From Fibrobacter succinogenes (GTDB taxonomy: Bacteria > Fibrobacterota > Fibrobacteria > Fibrobacterales > Fibrobacteraceae), in assembly GCA_902800815.1 (NCBI GenBank), contig CADCGB010000014.1, positions 1-59,505 on the forward strand: a stretch of DNA of 59,505 bases, given 5' to 3'. The notes beneath the pieces were generated by a model. That model saw nothing but the letters and a program-made list of their open reading frames with translations, did not search any database and was not told the origin of the DNA. Numbering within the stretch: position 1 is the first letter of the stretch; each line of letters starts with the position of its first letter. Positions 25,004 through 33,684 of this stretch are shown here, in pieces. The position numbers and the translations under genes were made by a program.

Positions 25004-26197
25004 CTAGGCAGAGCGGACCATCGGCTTCTTGGGATTACGGTCATCGTATTCGCCAAGCGACTTGTAGCCGTCGTTTACCAGGGCATCGTAAAGTTCGTTG
25101 CGCATGGCATGTGCGGCCATCCAGCGGAATGCCACCACGGAGTAGCACTGCACCGCATCGACGCCCAGCTTGATGAGGTCGTAAATCTTGTAGCCGTGGT
25201 CGATACCGCCGCAGGCAATCACGCTCATCTGCGGGTAATGCTCGCGAATATATTTCACGTTCCACACCATGTTATCGAACAGGGGCCTACCCGACATACC
25301 ACCGCAGTCGCCATCGGCACGGAGCGGAGTCAGGTCCTCGAACTTCGCGTTCATCGGGAGTTCGCTCATCTTTGCCGTGGGGTAAGTATTCCCCACAACC
25401 ACACCGTTCACGCCGGTCCGGACAAGCATATCCATGATAGAAATCAGGTGGCGTTCCGAAAGGTCGGGGCTCAGTTTCGCGTACACGGCCTTCCTGAGCG
25501 TAAGCCCGTTCCTGAAGTTCATGATTTCGGTAAAGATGCGTTCCGAGAAACTCATGTCGAGGTCCACGCGCGACTCACCCGTATTGGGGCAGCTCACGTT
25601 AATCTCGATGTAGTCCGCGGCACGGTAGGCAATCGAGAAACTCTCGAGAATATCCTTCAGCTTTTCTTCGGGGTCCGAAAGGCCCGGAGTCTCGGCAACG
25701 GAAATGCCCACGCAGAGCCCAGCCTTGTGTGCCTTCACGAGTTGAGCATCCACGCGACGCGCGATAACCTCGACGCCCTCGTTGTTGAGGCCCATGCTGT
25801 TGTGGATTGCGCGGTCCTCTTCCAAGAATCCGATACGCGGCCTGTGGGTATTGCCCTCGCGATAATTGCGGGTCGCCGTACCTACGGTGATACCGCCAAA
25901 ACCTACGTTCGCATAGTCCCTGATACGTTCTGCCGTCTTATTCGCACCGGCAGCCAGAATGATGGGGCAACCCAAATAAAGCGAGTTACTGCGATCGTTG
26001 AAGGTCACTACGCGACGGAGCGGCTTCGAAAGGTCGGGACGGCCGCCCATGAAGGGGATAAACGGAGCAAAACGTGCGACATGCTTGAACGAGTCGTGCC
26101 TGAACTCCGGAGACTTGTGGAAAATCTTACGGATAAGCGCAAGAACCTTGTCGCTAAAACGCAAATAATATTCGTGGTTGATGCAATCGTTCGCCAT
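25004..26197 (-). CDS. pyrD: Dihydroorotate dehydrogenase (class 2-like)
   Basis: A 397-residue flavoprotein of pyrimidine synthesis. Motifs: YANVGFGGITVGTATRNYREGN, HRPRIGF, NSMGLNNEGVEV, EINVSCPNTGESR (substrate binding), YAKLSPDLSE (catalytic Lys region), GGMSGRPLF, and IACGGIDHGYKIYDLIKLGVDAVQCYS (FMN phosphate site). The 50-residue N-terminal extension before the barrel fits the membrane-associated class 2 enzymes that feed electrons to quinone. The frame is open further upstream, but ATG 26197 begins the family-like part. No clear ribosome-binding site precedes it. Confidence 0.9.
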   Translation of the reverse strand: MANDCINHEYYLRFSDKVLALIRKIFHKSPEFRHDSFKHVARFAPFIPFMGGRPDLSKPLRRVVTFNDRSNSLYLGCPIILAAGANKTAERIRDYANVGFGGITVGTATRNYREGNTHRPRIGFLEEDRAIHNSMGLNNEGVEVIARRVDAQLVKAHKAGLCVGISVAETPGLSDPEEKLKDILESFSIAYRAADYIEINVSCPNTGESRVDLDMSFSERIFTEIMNFRNGLTLRKAVYAKLSPDLSERHLISIMDMLVRTGVNGVVVGNTYPTAKMSELPMNAKFEDLTPLRADGDCGGMSGRPLFDNMVWNVKYIREHYPQMSVIACGGIDHGYKIYDLIKLGVDAVQCYSVVAFRWMAAHAMRNELYDALVNDGYKSLGEYDDRNPKKPMVRSA

Positions 26198-26231
26198 ATT
26201 ATTTAAATTACAAAAAAAAGAGGTTACAAAA

Positions 26232-27608
26232 GTGCTCCCGAACGTAGAAAACGCAATACATTCCAATTTCCCTAGGTATATCGAGGCCCTCAAGCGACTC
26301 GTACGCATTCCTTCCATCAGTTTCGACAACTTTGACCAGAAATTCGTGCAGGAAAGCGCGGATGCCGTAAAGAAGATGTTCGAGGACGCAGGGCTCAAGA
26401 ATGTGCAGTTTTTGCTGCCGCCGAGCGGGAGGGCGACCGTGTATGCCGAAAGCCTCACGAGCCCCGACAAGCCCACTATTCTGCTCTACGCGCACCACGA
26501 CGTACAGCCCACCATGCGCGAAGCCCTCTGGAACAGCGCCCCGTTTGAGCCCGAGATTCGCGGAGACCGCCTCTACGGACGCGGAACCGCCGACGACAAG
26601 GCCGGCATCATCACGCACCTTGCGGCATTCGAGCAGGTACGCGAAATGCTCGGCGATAAGAGGCCGAACCTCAAGTTCATTATCGAGGGCGAAGAGGAAT
26701 CCGGAAGTGCGGGCTTTGCAGACATTCTGCGCGAACACGCCGCACTCCTGAAATGCGATGCCGTGATTGTAGCCGACCTCGGAAACTTCGCGAAGGGCAC
26801 CCCCTCCATCACCACGACACTCCGCGGGATGAGCGCAGTGAGCGTGACCCTCCGCAGCACCAAGACGCCGCTCCATTCCGGCAGCTGGTCGGGCCCTATC
26901 CCTGACCCCGCGCAGGCTCTGTGCCGCTTGATATCGTCGCTTACCGACGAACGCGGGAACATCGCCATCCCGCATTTCGAGGATGGCCTCGTGCCGCCCA
27001 CGCCTGAGGAACTGGAATCGTACAAGAGTCTCGGCTACAGCGAAAAGACGTTCCGTAGCGAGAGCGGCACTTTGGATAAAGTAAAGTTGAATGTACCCGA
27101 AGGCGAGATTCTCGAGTCGCTCTGGCGCAGGCCTTCCATCGTGGTAACCGCGATGGAGTCGGGCAACCGGAGCAACGCGGGCAACGTGTTGCAGGACTGC
27201 GCCTACGCCCGCATCGGAATCCGGCTTGCACCCGGCATGGACGCAGACAATTGCGCAAAGATGCTTGTGGATTTTCTGAAGGCACAGGTCCCGAACGGGC
27301 TCGAATTTACCGCCGACATCGAGGACGGGGCAAACCCGTTTGTCACCGACATCGCCCACCCCTTCTTCAAGAAGATGAGCGAAGCCATGACGCAGGCCTA
27401 CAAGAACGAGACCAAGTTCATCGGCTGCGGTGCAAGCATTCCGGGTGCAGAACTCTTCCGCAAGACCTTCGGCGACATTCCCATACTGCTCACCGGCCTC
27501 GAGGACCCCGAATGTGCGGCCCACGGCGAGAACGAGAGCCTCTACCTCCCCGACTTCGAGGCTGGCATTGTAGCCGAGACGCTGTTTTTTGCCGGAATTT
27601 CGGAATAG
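26232..27608 (+). CDS. M20 family metallopeptidase (dipeptidase-like)
   Basis: A 458-residue di-zinc peptidase. AHHDVQP (His88, Asp90) starts the metal site, YGRGTADDKAGI brings the bridging Asp, and EGEEESGS the catalytic Glu pair. GCGASIPG and AHGENE near the C-terminus complete it. The lid domain lies at about 190-330. The family cleaves dipeptides or N-acyl amino acids in the cytoplasm. GTG 26232 with AAAAGAGG 9 nt upstream is the likely start; an upstream ATG at 26178 would add a residue run unlike the family. Divergent from pyrD. Confidence 0.88.
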   Translation: MLPNVENAIHSNFPRYIEALKRLVRIPSISFDNFDQKFVQESADAVKKMFEDAGLKNVQFLLPPSGRATVYAESLTSPDKPTILLYAHHDVQPTMREALWNSAPFEPEIRGDRLYGRGTADDKAGIITHLAAFEQVREMLGDKRPNLKFIIEGEEESGSAGFADILREHAALLKCDAVIVADLGNFAKGTPSITTTLRGMSAVSVTLRSTKTPLHSGSWSGPIPDPAQALCRLISSLTDERGNIAIPHFEDGLVPPTPEELESYKSLGYSEKTFRSESGTLDKVKLNVPEGEILESLWRRPSIVVTAMESGNRSNAGNVLQDCAYARIGIRLAPGMDADNCAKMLVDFLKAQVPNGLEFTADIEDGANPFVTDIAHPFFKKMSEAMTQAYKNETKFIGCGASIPGAELFRKTFGDIPILLTGLEDPECAAHGENESLYLPDFEAGIVAETLFFAGISE

Positions 27609-27646
27609 TACTGCCCGAACAAGAAAAAATGCTATATTGAAAACGT

Positions 27647-28336
27647 ATGGAAAAGAAACTGGTTGTATTGACGGGTGCTGGAATCAGCGCAGAATCAGGC
27701 CTCCGCACATTCCGCGGGAACGATGGAATGTGGGAACACGAGAACATCGAGGACGTATGCACGCCCGGCGCACTCCGCCGTGACCCCAAGCGCGTGATGG
27801 ACTTCTACAACTTCTTGCGCAAGGGACTCCCCGAACACAAGCCGAACGCCGCCCACATCGCTCTTGCCGAACTCGAGAAGCGCCTGGGCGACCGCTTTCT
27901 GCTGGTGACCCAGAACGTTGACGACCTGCATGAACGTGCTGGAAGCAAGCGTGTCTTGCACATGCACGGCGACCTGATGAAACTCCGCTGCATGAACCAC
28001 CCCGACCACGAATTCATGTTCAAGGGCGAAGAGACTCTCGAGACCAAGTGCCCGTTCTGCGGTGCAGGGACTCGCCCCGATATCGTGTTCTTCGAGGAAG
28101 TCCCGCTCTACATGGACATGATCCAGAACGCACTGCGCGAATGCGACGAGTTCGTGTACATCGGCACGAGCAGCGTGGTCTACCCCGCCGCCGGTTTCAA
28201 GAACTTTGCCAAGCGTTTTGGCGCAAAGGTGACCTGCCTTAACCTCGAAATACCCGCACACGACCCGGATACCGACGTGTTCGTGCAGGGCAAGGCGACC
28301 GAAATCGTGCCCAAGTGGTGCGAAGAGTTTAAGTAG
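27647..28336 (+). CDS. cobB: NAD-dependent protein deacylase, sirtuin family
   Basis: A 229-residue SIR2 domain: LTGAGISAESGLRTFRG (9-23) binds NAD, QNVDDLHERAGS forms the active-site core, HMHGDLM has the catalytic His, and CPFCGAG gives a zinc-ribbon pair. The first zinc pair is reduced (a single Cys in LRCMNH), so zinc binding may be weak or use other ligands. It removes acyl groups from lysines using NAD. It lies 38 bp after the peptidase and 35 bp before mqnE, probably in one operon. Confidence 0.93.
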   Translation: MEKKLVVLTGAGISAESGLRTFRGNDGMWEHENIEDVCTPGALRRDPKRVMDFYNFLRKGLPEHKPNAAHIALAELEKRLGDRFLLVTQNVDDLHERAGSKRVLHMHGDLMKLRCMNHPDHEFMFKGEETLETKCPFCGAGTRPDIVFFEEVPLYMDMIQNALRECDEFVYIGTSSVVYPAAGFKNFAKRFGAKVTCLNLEIPAHDPDTDVFVQGKATEIVPKWCEEFK

Positions 28337-28371
28337 TACGGGCAACCAGCCCGAATATTTGTTGATTGAAA

Positions 28372-29412
28372 ATGCCGCGACTTAGCGAATCCGAAGCTTT
28401 AGACCTGTTTTTAAACGCACCGCTCGAGGAACTCTGCGCACGCGCAAACGCCGAGAAAGAACGCCTGCACGGGAAATCCGTATACTGGGTGAATAACCGC
28501 CAAATCAACTACACCAACGTGTGCGTTTTGCACTGCAAGTTCTGCGCCTTCTCGAAAATCAAGAAGGATAGCCCCACGGCATATGACTGGGATTACGACA
28601 CCATCCGGAACAAGGCCGCAGAGGCAATTGCCGGAGGCGCGCGGGAGCTGCACATCGTAGGCGGGCTCCACCCGGACCATCCCTTCGATTACTACATCGA
28701 GATGTTGCGCAAGTTGCGCGTTGAATTCCCGAAAGTGAACCTGAAGGCTTTTACCGCGGTAGAGATTTGCCACTTCGCGAAAATCTCGGGCCAGACGCCC
28801 CTGCAGATTATGACCACGCTCAAGGAAGCGGGCCTGGACGCCCTCCCCGGCGGAGGCGCAGAAATCTTGGTCCAGAGCGTGCGCGACCAGATTTGCCCCG
28901 GCAAGGAGACCGGCGAGGAATGGCTCGACGTGCACCGCGCCGCACACAAGATTGGCATCCCGACAAATGCGACCATGCTGTTCGGGCACATCGAGAAGCC
29001 CGAGGACCGCATCGCCCACATGCGCATGCTGCGCGACCTTCAAGACGAAGCACCCGGATTCTTCGCATTCATCCCGCTCGTTTACCACCCGGAACACAAT
29101 GCCCTGCATAAGATTGTCCCGAACATCACAAACGAAGAGGATATACTGCGCACAGTCGCAGTTGCACGCCTATTCCTGGACAATTTCCCGCATATCAAGG
29201 CCTACTGGATACAAATGGGCATCGAGACCGCAATGAAGGCGCTACACGCCGGAGCCTCAGACCTGGACGGCACGATTATCGAGGAAAAGATCACGCACGC
29301 CGCCGGAGCGACTGTCCCCGTGGGCATGAGCCCCGAGCGGATGAAAGCCCTCATTACAAACGAAGGCCTTATCCCGGTCGAACGTGATGCTTTGTACGAA
29401 CGATTCTCTTAA
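28372..29412 (+). CDS. mqnE: Aminodeoxyfutalosine synthase (menaquinone synthesis)
   Basis: A 346-residue radical SAM enzyme. The cluster motif is CVLHCKFC (Cys51, 55, 58), preceded by NNRQINYTN. HIVGGLHPDHPFDYY, KAFTAVEICHFAK, LPGGGAEI and TNATMLFGHIE are shared by MqnE and separate it from MqnC and CofH. It makes aminodeoxyfutalosine for menaquinone by the futalosine route. Menaquinone is the electron donor for the fumarate reductase encoded at 41188-44734. ATG 28372 chosen; a TTG two codons earlier is possible. Followed by a strong terminator. Confidence 0.92.
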   Translation: MPRLSESEALDLFLNAPLEELCARANAEKERLHGKSVYWVNNRQINYTNVCVLHCKFCAFSKIKKDSPTAYDWDYDTIRNKAAEAIAGGARELHIVGGLHPDHPFDYYIEMLRKLRVEFPKVNLKAFTAVEICHFAKISGQTPLQIMTTLKEAGLDALPGGGAEILVQSVRDQICPGKETGEEWLDVHRAAHKIGIPTNATMLFGHIEKPEDRIAHMRMLRDLQDEAPGFFAFIPLVYHPEHNALHKIVPNITNEEDILRTVAVARLFLDNFPHIKAYWIQMGIETAMKALHAGASDLDGTIIEEKITHAAGATVPVGMSPERMKALITNEGLIPVERDALYERFS

Positions 29413-29434
29413 CGTGAAACTATTTTGAATAAAT

Positions 29435-29458
29435 GTTCCCCTTTTGGGGAACTTTTTT
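29435..29458 (+). terminator. Rho-independent terminator after mqnE
   Basis: Perfect stem GTTCCCC (29435-29441), loop TTTT, GGGGAAC (29446-29452), then TTTTTT. Placed 22 bp after the mqnE stop and 14 bp before the nfeD ATG. Confidence 0.92.
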
Positions 29459-29471
29459 ATACATTATAGAT

Positions 29472-31091
29472 ATGAAGTTTTTTTCAAAGATTCTCTCGAT
29501 TCTGATGTTTGCAGTCGCATTCGGGTTTGCAGACACTACCGCCGTTACACCTGCCGAAACCACAGCGGCAACAACCCCTACTGAAGCCATAGCACCGAAA
29601 GCCGATTCCGGTACAGCCGCAACGGCAACGGATACCGCGCCCCTCAAGCAGGCCAAGAAGCATGCTGTCTGGATTAAGCTGGAAGGCGACGTGGAGCCTT
29701 CCATGTACGACTTCTGTGCCCGCGCCATCGCCGACGCCCTCAAGGAAAATCCTGACTACATCGTATTCGAGATTAATACCTTCGGAGGCCGCCTCGACGC
29801 CGCCTTCGACCTGGTCGACACCATCATGGCAGTCAAGGGTCCCGAGACCATCGCCCTCGTGAAGAAAAAGGCCATCAGCGCGGGCAGCCTCATCGCTCTC
29901 GCCTGCAAAAAGCTCTACATGCTCGAGGCCACGACCATCGGTGACTGCGCCCCCATCGTGCAGGGCGGCGATGGCACCCCGCAAATCGTCGGCGAAAAGA
30001 TCCAGTCCCCGCTCCGTGCCAAGTTCAGGAACCTCGCCCAGCGCAACGGCTACCCCGAACTGCTGAGTTCCTCATTCGTGACGCCGGAACTTGAAGTGCT
30101 CGAACTCAACGCCAAGCTCGACAAGGGCAAAAAGACCGAGCGCGACACGACGCTCATCATCGAGGGCCAAAAGTACGCCGTCCTGGACAGTGCCGAAAAG
30201 AAGTTCTGGGGCGCGCCGAAGATTCTCGTGAAGAAGGGCGAACTCCTGACCATGACCGACAAGGAAGCCGTGGAACTCGGGTTCTCCAAGGGTACGTTCA
30301 AGGATCGTAACGAATTCGAGACAACGCTTGCTATCGAGAAGGCTAGCGAAGTCGAGACTACGCTCGGCGAAGATATCGCAGCCGCCATTGCAGCCATCTC
30401 GGGCATCCTGCTCATCATCGGTTTCGGAGCCCTCTACATCGAATTCAAGACACCCGGCTTCGGGCTCTTCGGTATCATCGGCATCATCCTCATTGGCATC
30501 GTGTTCCTCGGGCAGTTCGCCCCGCAGCTCGACGGCTACATCCCCGCCATCCTGCTCATCGCGGGCGTAATTCTCTTCCTTGTGGAAATATTCGTGATGC
30601 CCGGGACATTCCTGTTCGGCATCGGCGGCATCATCTGCATGATTATCGCGCTTGCGATGTCGTTCTCGCCCGCAGAAATGCCTGAGTTCGTGCCCGAGAC
30701 GGTGGAAACGACCTTCGATGCGACCCCATGGCTAATCGGCTTGCTTTACATGCTGTGCTGTGCGGGCATCGCGCTCGTGTTCCCGATTGCCGCGAGCAAG
30801 TACCTGATCCCGCTCCTGCCCGAAGGCTGGACGCCCATGCTCAAGACCGACCTCGAGACGGCGGCCTCCCCCACGGAATCCGTGCAGGAAGTACATGTGG
30901 GCGACACCGGAATCGCAAAGACATTCCTCCGCCCCGTGGGCCAGGCAAGCTTTACCATGCCTGACGGCAGCACCAAGCTTTTTGACGTGCAGACCCATGG
31001 CGAAATCATCGAGGCGAACACCCGCGTGAAGGTCGAATCCGTGCAGGAAGGCCACATCTGGGTTGGAGCAGCAGAGCCTGCCGAAGAATGA
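29472..31091 (+). CDS. nfeD: NfeD-family membrane-bound serine protease, long form
   Basis: A 539-residue protein. Signal peptide (cut near FADT, about 20), Thr/Ala-rich linker, then a ClpP-like protease domain (about 65-270) with INTFGGRLDAAFD and KKAISAGSL (Ser136 probable nucleophile, with a Lys at 146/147). Transmembrane segments lie at about 315-335, 340-360, 362-385, 395-415 and 440-460. A soluble OB-fold (about 475-539) ends the protein. Long NfeD proteins work with flotillin-like or stomatin-like partners in membrane quality control. Here floA is 4.5 kb away behind an opposite-strand block. Start ATG 29472 begins the signal peptide. Confidence 0.92.
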   Translation: MKFFSKILSILMFAVAFGFADTTAVTPAETTAATTPTEAIAPKADSGTAATATDTAPLKQAKKHAVWIKLEGDVEPSMYDFCARAIADALKENPDYIVFEINTFGGRLDAAFDLVDTIMAVKGPETIALVKKKAISAGSLIALACKKLYMLEATTIGDCAPIVQGGDGTPQIVGEKIQSPLRAKFRNLAQRNGYPELLSSSFVTPELEVLELNAKLDKGKKTERDTTLIIEGQKYAVLDSAEKKFWGAPKILVKKGELLTMTDKEAVELGFSKGTFKDRNEFETTLAIEKASEVETTLGEDIAAAIAAISGILLIIGFGALYIEFKTPGFGLFGIIGIILIGIVFLGQFAPQLDGYIPAILLIAGVILFLVEIFVMPGTFLFGIGGIICMIIALAMSFSPAEMPEFVPETVETTFDATPWLIGLLYMLCCAGIALVFPIAASKYLIPLLPEGWTPMLKTDLETAASPTESVQEVHVGDTGIAKTFLRPVGQASFTMPDGSTKLFDVQTHGEIIEANTRVKVESVQEGHIWVGAAEPAEE

Positions 31092-31534
31092 GAAAGTTTC
31101 AGAACTGGAAATTTATTCTTTCATCAATGGGAGCGTCCATCCTGCTCTCCATTATTCCCCTCTTTTCAGTGGCTTCGCTAGGTACGCGAAGGAGCGAAGA
31201 TTTCTACGCGCTATTCCTCTTTTTTTCAACATTTCCAATTTTACTGGGTGTTCCATTCAGTCTACTACACTTGCTAGCCTTTAAAAAAGATATCCGCACA
31301 GACACTGCGCGAAAACTGATATTTTTCCCCTCTGTATGGGTACAGGTTTTCCTCGTTCCGATTATAATTTTTTTAACTCCAGACATTCTCGGAGAACTAC
31401 TAAGCGCAAGTCATTTCCATGTCAGATGGACTATAATCGCAATTATCATTGACGTCCCATCAATTCTCTATCTAATCTTCATTTCCAAACTTCGTAAAAA
31501 AATCAAAGAATCATTTTTTGACGAAGACGAATAA
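31088..31534 (+). CDS. Small integral membrane protein of unknown function
   Basis: A 148-residue protein with four predicted transmembrane segments (about 10-30, 42-62, 80-102, 115-135) and charged ends. Its ATG overlaps the nfeD stop (31088-31091), so it is translationally coupled to nfeD. Base composition is AT-richer than nfeD, and codons such as ATA and TTA are frequent, as in the following block. An inverted repeat CTTCGCT...AGCGAAG lies inside it (31173-31199). It could be a recently acquired partner of nfeD. No family recognised. Confidence 0.65.
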   Translation: MRKFQNWKFILSSMGASILLSIIPLFSVASLGTRRSEDFYALFLFFSTFPILLGVPFSLLHLLAFKKDIRTDTARKLIFFPSVWVQVFLVPIIIFLTPDILGELLSASHFHVRWTIIAIIIDVPSILYLIFISKLRKKIKESFFDEDE

Positions 31535-31554
31535 GCAGGAATGTCTTCACCCGC

Positions 31555-32934
31555 TCACTTATGCGGCCGAGTAGACAGATAATGACGGATGACGTCCATC
31601 TGCTGCGGAGTAAAAGAGAGATATTTATATTTCGAATCATCCACCGGAAACATTATATAGCCATAATCAGGGCAATTATAAGTCTTTACCGTTTCGGCAC
31701 AAAATGGGGTGTCTTCCAAATCATCAAAAGCGACAGTCTCAAATTCTGTGGTATGGCTTAACCCCCAAAAATGTCCTAATTCATGTATTGCAATCTCAGC
31801 AACACCTGCAGATGTTAAATCGCTTGTCGACAGGACAACAACATCATCGCAACTGCCTTCTGCAGAAACAACTCCCGGCTGTGGCGAAAAGCCCTTAACC
31901 ATTAATTCTGCAATTTCGTAAATCAATACAAGTTTAATTTCACCCTTATGACCAGCCCAGCATCCAAGAGAATCTATCAACGTATGGTGCCTGTCATAAC
32001 GAACCCTTTCTATGACAATTTCCTCTGTATCCGAGAATTCATTGCCAAACAAAGGATTATCCTTCGCATACAAAACATTAATTTTTGTTGCACGAATGCC
32101 TCCTGGATTAAGAGCGAGATTTAATCGTTCCAAAATGCGCTCCGCCAAGACATCAACAGAAGCCGAATCCTTCGTTCCCATATATTTTCCAGTCACAATC
32201 AGGGTTACTTCAAAGTCAAGCGACCCCTTATAATTATTCGAAACCCCAAAACGGAGCAAATCATGCCCAAACGGAGTTAAATCTTCATTCACAAAACTAA
32301 CGGAGGTAAGATCTGTTTCATAGTAATCAAAGTAAATCAAAGAACTGTCTAAAGGATAATACCATCGATCATTGTATTCAATAGCCCTAACTAATTTATC
32401 AATATTATCAATTCTCAAAAGCGGTGCTGGAACATCATCTACCTTATCAACACTAACCATATATTTTTGAGAATTTAAATGTTTAAAGACAAATTTCGTA
32501 GAGCCATCATATACCTTAGATGATTTATCATTAATATACTGATATGCAATTCCTTCTTGTGTATAGTCAAACTGATGATTTCCTACAAAAACAGTCTCTA
32601 TAGAATCAAAGAAATCCGGATAATACTCGACATTCCTAATATCTGAATCAGCATCCCATTCTTCATATTCCCAAAAGGGATCTACATAAGCATAATAGGG
32701 ATATTCATCCAATTCCAACGATTCACGATTTCTTTCTGCCGGGAAAAATAACGTGTCAACGATTACGAGAGTGTCAATATATAATTCCTCATGCTTTTCA
32801 ACATAAACCGTATCCGGCCCAGAGACTATAGATTCGTCTCTTTCCTCATCGACACTAACCACATGCGTACAGCCCATCATCACAAGATGTACAAATAAAG
32901 GAACGATATAAGTGTATAGTCTTTTCAACATCAT
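31555..32934 (-). CDS. Metzincin-like lipoprotein, copy B
   Basis: A 459-residue lipoprotein. Signal peptide and lipobox VMMGC (Cys22), then a Glu/Asp/Tyr-rich region. A conserved middle (VTGKYMGTKDSASVDVLAER, LNPGGI, NVLYAKDNP) is shared with the copy at 33685-34995. The zinc motif HELGHFWGLSH lies at about 383-393, followed by a Met-turn-like YIMFP. HExxHxxGxxH plus Met-turn is the metzincin signature (matrixin, archaemetzincin and others). ATGs at 32937, 32934 and 32931 all follow a GAGG; I chose 32934. A further ATG at 32955 overlaps the upstream stop. It probably cuts protein at the cell surface. Substrate unknown. Confidence 0.8.
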   Translation of the reverse strand: MMLKRLYTYIVPLFVHLVMMGCTHVVSVDEERDESIVSGPDTVYVEKHEELYIDTLVIVDTLFFPAERNRESLELDEYPYYAYVDPFWEYEEWDADSDIRNVEYYPDFFDSIETVFVGNHQFDYTQEGIAYQYINDKSSKVYDGSTKFVFKHLNSQKYMVSVDKVDDVPAPLLRIDNIDKLVRAIEYNDRWYYPLDSSLIYFDYYETDLTSVSFVNEDLTPFGHDLLRFGVSNNYKGSLDFEVTLIVTGKYMGTKDSASVDVLAERILERLNLALNPGGIRATKINVLYAKDNPLFGNEFSDTEEIVIERVRYDRHHTLIDSLGCWAGHKGEIKLVLIYEIAELMVKGFSPQPGVVSAEGSCDDVVVLSTSDLTSAGVAEIAIHELGHFWGLSHTTEFETVAFDDLEDTPFCAETVKTYNCPDYGYIMFPVDDSKYKYLSFTPQQMDVIRHYLSTRPHK

Positions 32935-32951
32935 CATCGCCCTCAAAAAAA

Positions 32952-33659
32952 TCATTCCTTAATGCAGCGAATAGACATCGCCATATTCTTATCAAAAAGG
33001 CCAACGGCAACATCATACTCCACCCACTTGCCATCTATCTTTTCTGTACTAAATACTACCCCATAGGCAGAATCCTGACTATCCTCTTTCTGCGTAGAAG
33101 TCCAGAAATAAGCCTTTGTACCCCCACGATCACTGAGCCCCACGTAAGTTCCATTTTCATCTCTATACCCCGCAGGAATCACACCAAACCTATACTCATC
33201 CCATCCACCAGCACCACCGCTCCATCCACATGTCGATTTTAGCGCATGATTTGCAACAGAGCCCCCACCCACATATTCAATCAGAGTTTCAAAATCTTCC
33301 CTGCTAGGCAATTTCCATCCGGAAGGACACTGATTGCTGGTTTCTTCCCATGCATAAAGGCATCCATACTCTTTACAGTTCTCTGGATTATTTTCATAGC
33401 AAATGCAAGCACCGGTTTCAAAATAAATGTTCTGTGCAATCCAAGTCTGATTCCCAATCGACGTCGTATCTAAAGAAACCCACCTAAGATCATGATATCT
33501 ATAGACGGTATCATAAACAACATTGGAGATATAAACAGTCTCTTTTGAAGAAGTTTGCGACACATCATCAGCATCTTCCAACGCAACTACCTGCGAACAG
33601 CTAGGCAAAAACAGGCCGAGCACAAGAACCAGGAGTAATGTTGAAAGAATCCGCCACAT
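32952..33659 (-). CDS. FISUMP-domain lipoprotein
   Basis: A 235-residue lipoprotein with lipobox FLPSC (Cys21) and one Fibrobacter major paralogous domain: WVSLDTTSIGNQTWIAQN, CYENN, YGCLYAWEE, CPSGWKLPSREDFETL, LKSTCGWSGG, VIPAGYRDENG, FWTSTQ and final MSIRCIKE. The fold is thought to be related to C-type-lectin/FGE-like domains; its role is unproved. Here it lies between the two metzincin lipoprotein genes and may present or bind their target. ATG 33659 has GGAA 8 nt upstream. Compared with the trio at 56.7-58.9 kb this copy is AT-richer and diverged (YGCLYAW for YGRLYTW). Confidence 0.9.
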   Translation of the reverse strand: MWRILSTLLLVLVLGLFLPSCSQVVALEDADDVSQTSSKETVYISNVVYDTVYRYHDLRWVSLDTTSIGNQTWIAQNIYFETGACICYENNPENCKEYGCLYAWEETSNQCPSGWKLPSREDFETLIEYVGGGSVANHALKSTCGWSGGAGGWDEYRFGVIPAGYRDENGTYVGLSDRGGTKAYFWTSTQKEDSQDSAYGVVFSTEKIDGKWVEYDVAVGLFDKNMAMSIRCIKE

Positions 33660-33684
33660 ACCGTATTCCAACCTGCTTTTTGCC

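Noticed and set aside
26198..26476. Longer start for pyrD
   Set aside because: The added residues are unlike the family and overlap the divergent M20 peptidase gene; ATG 26197 fits better.
31173..31199. Inverted repeat CTTCGCT...AGCGAAG in the small membrane protein gene
   Set aside because: It may be part of the dispersed repeat family, but it lacks the GATGAC end and is too short to be sure.
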